From assembly GCA_019352055.1 (NCBI GenBank), contig JABBOB010000019.1, positions 1 through 45,367 of the forward strand: 45,367 nucleotides of DNA, written 5' to 3'. Position 1 is the stretch's first letter. Every line of letters starts with the position of its first letter. Under the pieces are notes generated by a model, which searched no databases, was not told where the DNA came from, and saw nothing but the letters and a program-made list of their open reading frames with translations. The DNA comes from Acidobacteriota bacterium (GTDB taxonomy: Bacteria > Actinomycetota > Actinomycetes > Actinomycetales > Microbacteriaceae). Shown here one piece after another: positions 34,528-42,881 of this stretch. Position numbers and translations under genes: made by a program.

Positions 34528-35625
34528 ATGAGACATCGCACCAAGTACGGGATGGCCGCAGCAGCGCTCGCGGCGATGTCCCTGATCCTCTCGGCCTGCA
34601 GTGGCACCAGCGGCGCCGGAGGCGCCTCCGGTGGCGCCGTGACGCACGTGGCCGGCGCACCGTCGTGGTGCGGCACGAAGAAGATCTCCTTCGCGCTGCT
34701 CGACGGCTTCGGCGGCAACAGCTGGCGACTCGTCACCACGGCCTCCGGCAAGGCCGAGGCGGCGAAGTGCCCGAGCGTCACGAAGTTCCTCTACGCCGAC
34801 GGCCAGGGGAACACCTCGAAGGCCATCTCGGACATCAAGGGCATGGCGTCGCGCGGCGTGAACGCCATGGTCGTGTTCCCGGACGCCGGCAAGGCCGTGC
34901 TGCCGGCCCTGACCTCGGCCTACAAGGCGGGCGTCGTGACCGTGCCCTACCGGGTCGACCCGGGCGGCAAGGCGGGCGTCAACTACGACAAGTGGATCGG
35001 TGACGACTTCGCCAACGACGGCAACAACTGGGCCGCGTGGATCAAGAAGGTCGTCCCGAACGGCGGCAACATCCTGTTCATGGGCGGTCCCGCCGGGAAC
35101 AGCCAGAGCGTGACGGAGTACGACGCGCTCAAGGCGAACCTGGGATCGAGCTACACGTTCATCGACCAGACGCCGTTCGTGCCCACCAACTGGGACCCGA
35201 CGCTGACGCAGACGCTGCTGTCGGCCGCGATCGCGAAGTACCCGAAGATCGACGTGATCGTCTCCGACTTCGGGCCGACGCTCGTCAGCTCGCTGCCGCT
35301 GTTCACGAAGAGCGGTCGGGCGATCCCGGCCCTCGCGACCAGTGACGGCAACTCCCTCTCGTGCTTCTGGAAGAGCCAGCAGAGCAGCCACCCCTTCAAG
35401 CTGATGACCGTCGCCACCGGCAACGACAACGTCCGCCTCGCCGTCGACTACGCCGTCGCGAAGGCGACCGGGGGCAAGATCCCGACCGCCGACTCGTTCA
35501 AGAGCCCGGTGTTCGAGGACTCGACCGACTCCTCCAAGCCGGTCGACTGCCAGTCCAGCCTGCCGGGCGACGTCTACCTGTCGGCGCAGATGCCGGGCGC
35601 TCAGCAGGCCGCGCTGAGTAAGTGA
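34528..35625 (+). CDS. Substrate-binding lipoprotein of sugar-type ABC transporter
   Basis: A 365-aa periplasmic-binding-protein-like lipoprotein. The signal ends at lipobox LSAC (Cys 24), followed by a Gly/Ser linker. The mature part begins KKISFALLDGFGGNSWR and continues with repeating alpha/beta elements as in the Peripla_BP_4 (RbsB) family. Two Cys residues (SWCGTKK and AAKCPS) near the N-terminus and two more towards the C-terminus (LSCFWK, VDCQSS) may form disulfides. ATG 34528 has AGGAAG 8 nt upstream. A 15-bp hairpin follows the gene. Confidence 0.9.
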   Translation: MRHRTKYGMAAAALAAMSLILSACSGTSGAGGASGGAVTHVAGAPSWCGTKKISFALLDGFGGNSWRLVTTASGKAEAAKCPSVTKFLYADGQGNTSKAISDIKGMASRGVNAMVVFPDAGKAVLPALTSAYKAGVVTVPYRVDPGGKAGVNYDKWIGDDFANDGNNWAAWIKKVVPNGGNILFMGGPAGNSQSVTEYDALKANLGSSYTFIDQTPFVPTNWDPTLTQTLLSAAIAKYPKIDVIVSDFGPTLVSSLPLFTKSGRAIPALATSDGNSLSCFWKSQQSSHPFKLMTVATGNDNVRLAVDYAVAKATGGKIPTADSFKSPVFEDSTDSSKPVDCQSSLPGDVYLSAQMPGAQQAALSK

Positions 35626-35640
35626 CCCCTCGTACCGACA

Positions 35641-35688
35641 GTGCGGTCCGGCCGGGGGCCGGAGGCGCTCCCGCCGGCCGGACCGCAC
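35641..35688 (+). other. Intercistronic hairpin after the binding-protein gene
   Basis: GTGCGGTCCGGCCGG (35641-35655) and CCGGCCGGACCGCAC (35674-35688) form a perfect 15-bp stem with an 18-nt loop, 16 nt after the stop codon. In many ABC operons such hairpins stabilise the binding-protein message or attenuate downstream transcription; that role is inferred here. Confidence 0.7.
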
Positions 35689-35721
35689 GACCCCACCGAT
35701 CAGCACCGGAAGGTGGACCTC

Positions 35722-38244
35722 ATGAACGAGGCAGTCGCCGAGCCGAAGGCGAGCACGACCTCCGTCGCTCCGACGCTCGAGATGCGGGGCATCACCAAGA
35801 CCTACGCGGGTGTGGCCGCGCTGAGCGACGTCTCGGTCGAGATCCGCCCCGGCGAGGTCCACGCGATCCTCGGCGAGAACGGCGCAGGCAAGTCGACGCT
35901 GATGAACGTCGCCACCGGCGGCACGCAGCCCGACGCCGGCTCCATCCTCGTCGCCGGTTCCGAGGTGCCTCCGCTGACGCCGCGGCTCGCGGCCTCCCTC
36001 GGCATAGCGATCGTGCACCAGCACCCCGCGGTGCTCCCCGACCTCACCGTCATGGAGAACCTCGAGGTGGCGCTGCCCGCCGCGGTGCTGCGCGGCGACG
36101 GCGGTCGGAAGGCCGTCGCGGAGCGGCTGCTCGAACGGGTCGGCCTCGAGGTCGACCTCCAGGACCGGGTGGAGCAGCTGACCGTGGCGCAGCGCCACCT
36201 GCTCGAGATCGCCAAGGCGTTCGCGGTGGAGCCGTCGCTGCTGATCCTGGACGAGCCGACCGCGCCGCTCGGCGATGCGGCCGTCCGCCGGTTCTTCGGC
36301 CTGGTCCGCGAAGCGGTGGACCGCGGCGTCTCCGTGGTCTACATCACGCACCGCATGGCGGAGGTCCGAGAGCTCGCGGACCGCGTGACGGTCCTCCGGG
36401 ACGGTCGGACCCGCGGCACCGCCGCCGTCGCCGAGGTCTCCGACGACGAGCTGCTGTCACTGATCGTCGGACGCAAGCTCGAGTCGACCTTCCCGCCGAA
36501 GCTGTCTGCGATCGGGGAGGGGCACGATCTGGTCCTCGACGGCCTGAGCGGCCCTGGGTTCGTCGACGTGAGCGCGAAGGTGCCACGCGGCGCGATCGTC
36601 GGCATCGCCGGCGTCGTCGGCAACGGCCAGACCGATCTGCTGCGCGCTCTCGCCGGGCTCGAGACCTTCCGCGGCTCCATCGAGGTCGGCGGCCGGTCGC
36701 GAAGTGCGAAGGACCTGCTGCACCACGCCGCGTACATGCCCTCGGACCGGCACGGCGAAGGGCTCGCGATGAGCCTCTCCGTCCGGGAGAACGCCGCGAT
36801 CGCGGCGCTCCGGTCGTTCACGACCGGCCCCTTCGTGCGTCGGGGCCGCGAGCAGGACGCGCTCCGGGAGTCGCTCGGCTCCCTCTCCGTGAAGGCGCCG
36901 TCGATGGACGCGCCCGTCGGCGCGCTGTCCGGCGGGAACCAGCAGAAGGTCGTCATCGCACGCGCACTGCTGTCCGAGCCGATGCTGCTGATCGCCGACG
37001 AGCCGACCCAGGGCGTCGACGTCGGTGCGCGCGCCGACATCTACGCCATCCTCCGTGACGCGTCGAGCAGCGGGATCCCGGTCGTCGTCGCCTCCTCCGA
37101 CACCAAGGAGCTGGAGGGGCTCTGCGACCAGGTGCTCGTCATGTCGCGGGGCCAGGTCGTGGCCACCCTGACGGGCGACGAGATCACCGAGGAGCGCATG
37201 GTGAGCGCCGCGGTGGGCTCGCGGACCTCCGCACTCGAGACACCGGAGGCGCTGCGCTCCGAGCACGTGACCGGGTTCCGGCGCTTCATCCAGGGCGACT
37301 ATGCGCCGAGCGCGCTCGTCACCGCCGTGATCGTGCTGCTGGCCGTGTTCATCTCGGTCCAGAACGGCGACTTCCTCTCCGCCTTCAACCTGACCACGAT
37401 CCTCACCGCGGCCACCGCGATCGGCTTCCTCGCGCTCGGCCAGAACATCGCGCTGCTCACCGGAGGCATCGACCTCTCCGTCGGACCGCTGGCCGGGTTC
37501 CTCGTCGTCGTCGCCTCGTTCTTCGTCAACGACGGCGCATCGCCCGGGAGGGTGGCGCTCGGACTCCTCCTGATGCTGGCCGTCGCGCTCGCCACGGGGC
37601 TCATCAACGGGGCGCTGATCCGCTACGCCCGGTTCACGCCCATCGCCGCGACGCTCGCGCTCTACATCGCGCTCGGCGGCCTCGCCCTGCTGCTCAGGCC
37701 GCAGCAGGGGGGCTACATCAGCCAGGACTTCCAGGGCTTCGTCACCCTGAGCTTCGGGCCCCTGCCGCTGTTCTTCATCGTCCTGGTCGTCGTCGCGGTG
37801 CTCATGGAGCTCGCGCTCCGGCGCACCCGCTGGGGCTGGCGCCTCCGCGCGACAGGGTCCGACGAGGACGCCGCGCGCACCGTGGGGCTGAACATCAACC
37901 GGACCGTGATCCTCGGCTACGCCGCGACCGGGCTGTTCGTGTTCCTCGCGGCGCTGATGTTCATGGGGCAGTACGGGATCGGCGACCCCACCCAGGGCGC
38001 GGCGTTCACCCTCACGAGCATCACGGCGGTCGTGCTGGGCGGGACGAGTCTGCTCGGGGGCCGCGGCACGTTCATCGGCCCGCTGCTCGGCGCGCTCCTG
38101 CTGCAGCAGGTGCTGTCCGCCACCGTGTTCCTCGGGCTCGGCACCGTCTTCCAGTACTACTTCCAGGGCGCGCTCATCCTCGTCGCCGCGATCGTCTACA
38201 CGACGGGCCGGATCCGCCGCCGCCGCCGCGCAGTGCCCGCATGA
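35722..38244 (+). CDS. ABC transporter: tandem ATPase domains fused to an RbsC-like permease
   Basis: An 840-aa single polypeptide. Residues about 18-255 form the first ATPase domain (Walker A GENGAGKST at 51-59, signature region LTVAQRHLLEIAKA, Walker B LLILDEPTAPLG). Residues 265-500 form the second, with the usual degenerate Walker A (GVVGNGQTDLL), signature LSGGNQQK and Walker B DEPTQGVDVGA. Residues about 525-835 are a complete RbsC-type permease with LTGGIDLSVGPLAG and VVLGGTSLLGGRG. RbsA-like and RbsC-like proteins are normally separate. The frame is open throughout, so this is a real fusion and not a read-through of a frameshift. ATG 35722 follows GGAAGG. Confidence 0.92.
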   Translation: MNEAVAEPKASTTSVAPTLEMRGITKTYAGVAALSDVSVEIRPGEVHAILGENGAGKSTLMNVATGGTQPDAGSILVAGSEVPPLTPRLAASLGIAIVHQHPAVLPDLTVMENLEVALPAAVLRGDGGRKAVAERLLERVGLEVDLQDRVEQLTVAQRHLLEIAKAFAVEPSLLILDEPTAPLGDAAVRRFFGLVREAVDRGVSVVYITHRMAEVRELADRVTVLRDGRTRGTAAVAEVSDDELLSLIVGRKLESTFPPKLSAIGEGHDLVLDGLSGPGFVDVSAKVPRGAIVGIAGVVGNGQTDLLRALAGLETFRGSIEVGGRSRSAKDLLHHAAYMPSDRHGEGLAMSLSVRENAAIAALRSFTTGPFVRRGREQDALRESLGSLSVKAPSMDAPVGALSGGNQQKVVIARALLSEPMLLIADEPTQGVDVGARADIYAILRDASSSGIPVVVASSDTKELEGLCDQVLVMSRGQVVATLTGDEITEERMVSAAVGSRTSALETPEALRSEHVTGFRRFIQGDYAPSALVTAVIVLLAVFISVQNGDFLSAFNLTTILTAATAIGFLALGQNIALLTGGIDLSVGPLAGFLVVVASFFVNDGASPGRVALGLLLMLAVALATGLINGALIRYARFTPIAATLALYIALGGLALLLRPQQGGYISQDFQGFVTLSFGPLPLFFIVLVVVAVLMELALRRTRWGWRLRATGSDEDAARTVGLNINRTVILGYAATGLFVFLAALMFMGQYGIGDPTQGAAFTLTSITAVVLGGTSLLGGRGTFIGPLLGALLLQQVLSATVFLGLGTVFQYYFQGALILVAAIVYTTGRIRRRRRAVPA

Positions 38245-38267
38245 CGCCCTCACCGAACCCCGACCGA

Positions 38268-38284
38268 CGCCCGGCTTCCGGGCG
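38268..38284 (+). other. Small hairpin between transporter and M24 genes
   Basis: CGCCCGG (38268-38274) pairs with CCGGGCG (38278-38284) over a 3-nt loop in the 64-bp gap before the M24 gene. It may attenuate transcription or mark a processing point. Confidence 0.4.
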
Positions 38285-38308
38285 CCCGACGCAGAAAGCG
38301 AGGCCTTC

Positions 38309-39691
38309 GTGCTGAGCACCGCCACCTCCGGAACCAACGGCGTCGACTGGGAGGAACGCGTGCGCTTCGACCGGCTGCGCGACGAACGACTCGCGCGGCT
38401 CAAGGCCGAGCTGGGACGGTCCGACCTCGGAGCCGTGCTCGCGTTCGACTTCTCCAACATCCGCTACATGAGTGCGACGCACATCGGCACCTGGGCGATG
38501 GACAAGCTGATCCGGTTCTCGCTGCTCACCCGGCACACGGACCCCATCGTGTGGGACTTCGGGTCCGCCGCGAAGCATCACCAGCTCTACAACCCGTGGC
38601 TCTCCACGACCACGGCGGAGATGGATGCGGACCCGCACGCGCCGCATCACGGCGCGAAGCGGCCGAGGATCGAGTCGGGCGCGCGCGCCGGCATATCGAC
38701 CCTGCGCGGGGCGTTCAGCCCCGACGCCGGCATCGCCGACTCGGTCGCCGCCAAGATCAAGCGCGAGCTGGAGAAGTTCGGGCTGCTGGGAGAGCCGCTC
38801 GGTGTCGACGTCATCGAGCTGCCGATCCTGTTCGCACTCCAGAAGGCCGGTATCACCGTCGTCGACGGTCAGCAGGTGTTCCTGAACGCGCGGTCGATCA
38901 AGACGCAGGACGAGATCACGCTGCTGACGCAGGCCGCTTCGATGGTCGACGCCGCCTACGACAAGCTCTACGAGTTCCTCCGGCCCGGCGTCCGGGAGAA
39001 CGAGACCGTGGGCCTCGTCTCCAAGACGCTCTACGACCTCGGCTCCGAGTACGTGGAGGGGGTGAACGCCATCTCCGGCGAACGGTGCTCACCGCACCCG
39101 CACGTCTACTCCGACCGCATCATCCGGCCCGGGGATCCCGCGTTCTTCGACATCCTGCACAGCTTCAACGGCTACCGGACGTGCTACTACCGCACCTTCG
39201 CCGTCGGCTCGGCGAGCCCTGCGCAGAACGACGCCTACAAGCGCGCTCGCGAGTACATGGACCGCGCGATCGCCCTGGTGAAGCCGGGCGCCACCACGGC
39301 CGACATCGTCTCCGTCTGGCCGAAGGCCGAGGAGTTCGGGTTCCCGGACGAGGAGGCCGCGTTCGCCCTGCAGTACGGCCACGGGGTCGGGCTCTCGATC
39401 TGGGAGAAGCCGATCTTCTCGAGGCTCGTCTCCCTCGACCACCCCGAGGTACTGAAGGAGGGCATGTTCTTCGCCCTCGAGACCTACTGGCCGAGCGCCG
39501 ACGGCATCGGTGCCGCCCGGATCGAGGAGGAGATCGTCGTCACCGCGTCCGGCTGCGAGGTCGTCACCAAGTTCCCGGCAGAGGACCTCCTGGTCGCGGG
39601 TCAGCGCTACTTCACGGTCAACGGGCCGCTCCCGGTCGTTCGCAGCGCCCAGTCGAACCTCAACACCGAGTGGGGTCGCGGTGAGGTCTGA
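38309..39691 (+). CDS. M24 (Xaa-Pro aminopeptidase/creatinase fold) family protein
   Basis: A 460-aa protein with an N-terminal creatinase-like domain and a C-terminal pita-bread fold. Five positions line up with the dinuclear metal ligands of M24 peptidases: D281 (FFDILHSF), C292 (YRTCYYRTF), H358 (YGHGVGLS), E391 (FALETYWP) and E406 (ARIEEEIV). The second Asp is therefore Cys, so the metal site is atypical. M24-fold proteins include peptidases, creatinase and the DMSP lyase DddP; the context suggests a non-peptidase role on the imported substrate. GTG 38309 has GCGAGG upstream. Confidence 0.85.
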   Translation: MLSTATSGTNGVDWEERVRFDRLRDERLARLKAELGRSDLGAVLAFDFSNIRYMSATHIGTWAMDKLIRFSLLTRHTDPIVWDFGSAAKHHQLYNPWLSTTTAEMDADPHAPHHGAKRPRIESGARAGISTLRGAFSPDAGIADSVAAKIKRELEKFGLLGEPLGVDVIELPILFALQKAGITVVDGQQVFLNARSIKTQDEITLLTQAASMVDAAYDKLYEFLRPGVRENETVGLVSKTLYDLGSEYVEGVNAISGERCSPHPHVYSDRIIRPGDPAFFDILHSFNGYRTCYYRTFAVGSASPAQNDAYKRAREYMDRAIALVKPGATTADIVSVWPKAEEFGFPDEEAAFALQYGHGVGLSIWEKPIFSRLVSLDHPEVLKEGMFFALETYWPSADGIGAARIEEEIVVTASGCEVVTKFPAEDLLVAGQRYFTVNGPLPVVRSAQSNLNTEWGRGEV

Positions 39692-39718
39692 GGCGATGCG
39701 ATCCGTGGGGGCGGCGCG

Positions 39719-40780
39719 ATGAGGGCGGCCGTCTTCCACGGCGACCACGACGTCCGCATCGAGGACGTCCCGCCCCCGCAGCCGGCAGCCGGCGAGGTCC
39801 TGCTCAAGGTGCTGCGATCCGGCATGTGCGGAACGGACGCGACCGAGTGGAAGGCCGGCCCGCTGACCTTCCCGGTGAACCGGGTCCACCCCGTGACCGG
39901 CGCGACCGGCCCGATGGTCTTCGGTCATGAGTTCATCGGCGAGATCGAGATCCCCGCCGACGGGGGCCGGTTCGCGGCAGGGGCCGTCGTCGCGAGCGGC
40001 GCCGGCGTCTGGTGCGGCACCTGCGACCGGTGCCGGGAGGGCAGGACGAACCTCTGCCGCAGGTACTACACGCACGGGCTGAACGCCCCAGGCGGTCTGG
40101 CCGAGTACGTCGCGGTGCCGGAGAAGACCCTGGTCGCGGTGCCGGAGTCGCTCTCGCCGGATGCCGCGGGGCTGGCGCAGCCGCTCGCGGTCGGGCTGCA
40201 CGCCGCACGGCGGTCCGGAGCGCAGGACGGCGACCGCGTCGTGCTGATCGGTGCCGGCGCGATCGGCACCTTCGTCCTCACCGGGCTGCGGCACCTCGTC
40301 GACGTGGACGTCACCGTGATCGACTTCCCGGGCCATCGGCTCGACCGGGCCTCGCGCCTCGGCGCCGCGCAGGTGCTCCCCGTCGGCGAGGACGTGCGCG
40401 ACCGCGTCCTCGAGCTCGCCCCGGGCGGCGCGGACGTGGTCATCGAGGCCAGCGGTGCTCCTGGCCAGCTGAACGCGGCGATCGGCATGGTCCGCGACGG
40501 CGGCACGATCCTCCAGGTCGGGCTCCCGGCGAAGCAGCAGGAGGTCGACCTCCACGCTCTCGTCATGCGGGAGATCACCGTCCGTACCACCCTCGCGCAC
40601 GTGTGCGGGGCGGACTTGGCGCCGGCCCTCGAGATCCTCGCCACCACGGCGCTCGCGGAGGAGCTCCTGGACTCCGTCCGGCCGCTCGACGACCTCCCCG
40701 AGCAGCTCGAGCGCCTCGCGACGGGGCGCCTCGAGGGCAAGGTGCTGTTCGATCCCACCAGACAGAAGGAGCAGCCATGA
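39719..40780 (+). CDS. Zinc-dependent medium-chain dehydrogenase 1
   Basis: A 353-aa MDR-family alcohol/polyol dehydrogenase. Catalytic zinc ligands are C37 (GMCGTD) and H70-E71 (FGHEF). The structural zinc lobe is complete with C99, C102, C105 and C113 (CGTCDRCREGRTNLC). The NAD(P)-binding Rossmann motif is LIGAGAIGTFVL. It resembles threonine or sugar-alcohol dehydrogenases. It is first of three consecutive MDR genes; its stop overlaps the next start (ATGA). ATG 39719 lies 27 nt after the M24 stop codon with only a weak G-rich ribosome site. Confidence 0.92.
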   Translation: MRAAVFHGDHDVRIEDVPPPQPAAGEVLLKVLRSGMCGTDATEWKAGPLTFPVNRVHPVTGATGPMVFGHEFIGEIEIPADGGRFAAGAVVASGAGVWCGTCDRCREGRTNLCRRYYTHGLNAPGGLAEYVAVPEKTLVAVPESLSPDAAGLAQPLAVGLHAARRSGAQDGDRVVLIGAGAIGTFVLTGLRHLVDVDVTVIDFPGHRLDRASRLGAAQVLPVGEDVRDRVLELAPGGADVVIEASGAPGQLNAAIGMVRDGGTILQVGLPAKQQEVDLHALVMREITVRTTLAHVCGADLAPALEILATTALAEELLDSVRPLDDLPEQLERLATGRLEGKVLFDPTRQKEQP

Positions 40781-41835
40781 GAGCCGCCGTCTTCCACGCC
40801 GCCCACGACGTCCGCGTCGAGGAGGTCGCCGCACCCTCGGCTCCCGGCCGCGGCGAGGTGCTGCTGCGCCCGTTCTGGTGCGGGGTGTGCGGGACCGACC
40901 TGCACGAGTACGCGCAGGGGCCCATCGTCACGCCCAAGGAACCGCACCGGCTCAACGGATCCACGATCCCGCAGATCCTCGGTCACGAGTTCTCCGCGGA
41001 GGTCGTCGAGATCGGCCCCGGCGTGAGCCGGGTGCGGGTCGGCCAGCGTGTGACGGTGATGCCGCTGCTGTTCGACGGCACCTGCTACTACTGCGTCCGA
41101 GGGCTGAACCACCTCTGCGTGAACATGGCGTGCATCGGGCTCAGCTCCGCCTGGGGAGGCATCGCGGAGCTGGCCGTCGTGCCCGAGGAGAAGCTCACCG
41201 TGCTGCCCGACGCGGTCTCCGACCTGCAGGGCGCGCTGGTCGAGCCGGCCGCGGTCGCCGCCTACGGCGTCGACACCGCGAAGGTCCGCCCCGGCGACAC
41301 CGTGCTCATCACCGGCGCGGGGCCGATCGGCGCCCTCGCCTCGCTGTACGCGGCCTCGCTCGGCGCGAACGTGATCGTGTCCGAGGTCAACCCGACCCGC
41401 GCCGCGCTCGTGCGCGGGTTCGGCATCGGCGAGGTGCTCGACCCGACGGTGACCGACGTCACCGCCTACATCAAGGATCTGAACGGCGGGATCGGCGCGG
41501 ACGCCGTGATCGAGTGCTCCGGCAACGAGCGGGCCCTGCAGACCGCGATCGCGTCGGTGCGGTCCGCGGGCCACGTGTCCCAGACGGGGCTGCACACGCG
41601 GCCGGCGTCGATCGACCCGATGGTGCTGTCCGAGCACGACATCACCCTGACCGGCACCTGGTGCTACCCGGTCTTCGACTTCCCGCGCATCGTCGACCTG
41701 ATCGCCCGGGGCCGGTACCCGGTCGAGCAGGTCGTCACCGGCCGGGTGCCGATGGCCGACATCGTCGAGAAGGGCTTCGAGACCCTGCTGTCGCCGACCG
41801 GCGACCAGGTCAAGGTGCTCATCGAGACCCGCTGA
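40777..41835 (+). CDS. Zinc-dependent dehydrogenase 2 (2,3-butanediol dehydrogenase-like)
   Basis: A 352-aa MDR protein. The segment CGVCGTDLHEYAQGPI followed by the GHEF motif (C38, H70, E71) is characteristic of (R,R)-butanediol dehydrogenase relatives, which interconvert vicinal diols and acyloins. In the structural zinc lobe three cysteines remain (C103, C106, C114), while the first position is D100 (FDGTCYYC). The Rossmann motif is ITGAGPIGALAS. Its ATG overlaps the previous stop and has AAGGAG, so translation is coupled. Confidence 0.92.
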   Translation: MRAAVFHAAHDVRVEEVAAPSAPGRGEVLLRPFWCGVCGTDLHEYAQGPIVTPKEPHRLNGSTIPQILGHEFSAEVVEIGPGVSRVRVGQRVTVMPLLFDGTCYYCVRGLNHLCVNMACIGLSSAWGGIAELAVVPEEKLTVLPDAVSDLQGALVEPAAVAAYGVDTAKVRPGDTVLITGAGPIGALASLYAASLGANVIVSEVNPTRAALVRGFGIGEVLDPTVTDVTAYIKDLNGGIGADAVIECSGNERALQTAIASVRSAGHVSQTGLHTRPASIDPMVLSEHDITLTGTWCYPVFDFPRIVDLIARGRYPVEQVVTGRVPMADIVEKGFETLLSPTGDQVKVLIETR

Positions 41836-41849
41836 GAACGAGGAGACCC

Positions 41850-42824
41850 ATGAGGGCACTGGTCTACACGGCGCAGGACGCGCCGGCCGTCGAGGAACGG
41901 CCCGTCCCGGAGATCGCGGGCGACGAGGTGCTCGTCGCCGCGCGCTCCGTCGGCGTCTGCCACTCCGACATCGAGCTGCTCGAGGGGCGCTACATCATCC
42001 CCTTCTCGTACCCGCTGATCCCTGGCCACGAGTGGTCGGGCGACGTCGTGCGCGTCGGTGCGCAGGTCAAGGGCCTCGCGGTCGGCGACCGGGTCGTGGG
42101 GGAGTGCGTGATCGGGGCCGACCACTTCGGCTTCTCGATCAGCGGCGCCGCGGCGGACTTCTTCGTCGCCAAGGAGTCCTGGCTGCACCGGCTGCCCGAC
42201 GAGCTCTCGTACACGATGGGCGCGCTCGTCGAGCCGTTCAGCGTCGCGTACTACGCGGTGAAGCACGCCGGCGGCGTGGACGCGGCGGACACGGTCGTGG
42301 TCCTCGGCGCCGGGCCGGTCGGCCTCGCGGTCGCGGCGGCGACCGGGGCCATGGGCGCGACCACGATCGTGGTCGAGCCGTCGGAGGACCGGCGCGCTGC
42401 GGCGCTCTCGCTGGGCGCGCGGCACGCCGTGCACCCGGACGAGGTGGACGCCCTGCTGGCGGAGGTGACCGGCGGGCGCGGCGCGGATCTCGTCGTGGAG
42501 GCGAGCGGACGGCCGCCCGTGATGGCGCGCGCCCTGGAGCTGGTCGGCTTCCAGGGGAGGGTGGCGTACATCGGCATCGACGTCGGCGGATCGGCGCCCG
42601 CGAAGCTCGGGCTCATCCAGTCGAAGGAGCTGCGGATCACCGGTTCGATCGGGTCGCCCGGGATCTGGCCCGAGACGCTGCGGTTCCTCGCCGGCAGCGG
42701 TCTCGACCTGACGCCGCTCGTCACCCAGCGGTTCCCTGCGGAGCAGGCGGCGGCCGCGCTCGAGGCGGCGCACCACCCGGAGTCGACCATCAAGGCGCAC
42801 ATCGAGTTCGACGCGGTGCTGTAG
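41850..42824 (+). CDS. Zinc-type dehydrogenase 3, short form lacking the structural zinc lobe
   Basis: A 324-aa MDR protein. Catalytic positions C37 (GVCHSD), H60 and E61 (PGHEW) are kept, and the cofactor motif is VLGAGPVGLAVA. The usual four-Cys structural zinc loop is absent and the region is shortened (GECVIGADHFGFSISG), so it has at most one zinc. ATG 41850 has GAGGAG 4 nt upstream and lies 14 nt after the previous stop. This is the last gene of the run; a strong terminator follows. Confidence 0.9.
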   Translation: MRALVYTAQDAPAVEERPVPEIAGDEVLVAARSVGVCHSDIELLEGRYIIPFSYPLIPGHEWSGDVVRVGAQVKGLAVGDRVVGECVIGADHFGFSISGAAADFFVAKESWLHRLPDELSYTMGALVEPFSVAYYAVKHAGGVDAADTVVVLGAGPVGLAVAAATGAMGATTIVVEPSEDRRAAALSLGARHAVHPDEVDALLAEVTGGRGADLVVEASGRPPVMARALELVGFQGRVAYIGIDVGGSAPAKLGLIQSKELRITGSIGSPGIWPETLRFLAGSGLDLTPLVTQRFPAEQAAAALEAAHHPESTIKAHIEFDAVL

Positions 42825-42843
42825 TCGGGTATCGGTCACGCGA

Positions 42844-42879
42844 GAACGGGGTCCGGAGCGAGCGCTCCGGACCCCGTTC
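42844..42879. terminator. Perfect 16-bp bidirectional terminator
   Basis: GAACGGGGTCCGGAGC (42844-42859) pairs without a mismatch with GCTCCGGACCCCGTTC (42864-42879) over a 4-nt GAGC loop. It fills the gap between the convergent stops at 42824 and 42882. Confidence 0.88.
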
Positions 42880-42881
42880 GC

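Noticed and set aside
37200-37300. A frameshift or lost stop codon joining separate ATPase and permease genes
   Set aside because: The frame is uninterrupted and codon use does not change at the junction. No Shine-Dalgarno with a start codon is evident just before the permease part. A sequencing error can still not be excluded from the sequence alone.
38309-39691. Assignment of the M24 protein as a methionine aminopeptidase or as DddP
   Set aside because: It is too long for MetAP and lacks one metal ligand. The resemblance to DddP in length and ligand spacing is only approximate.
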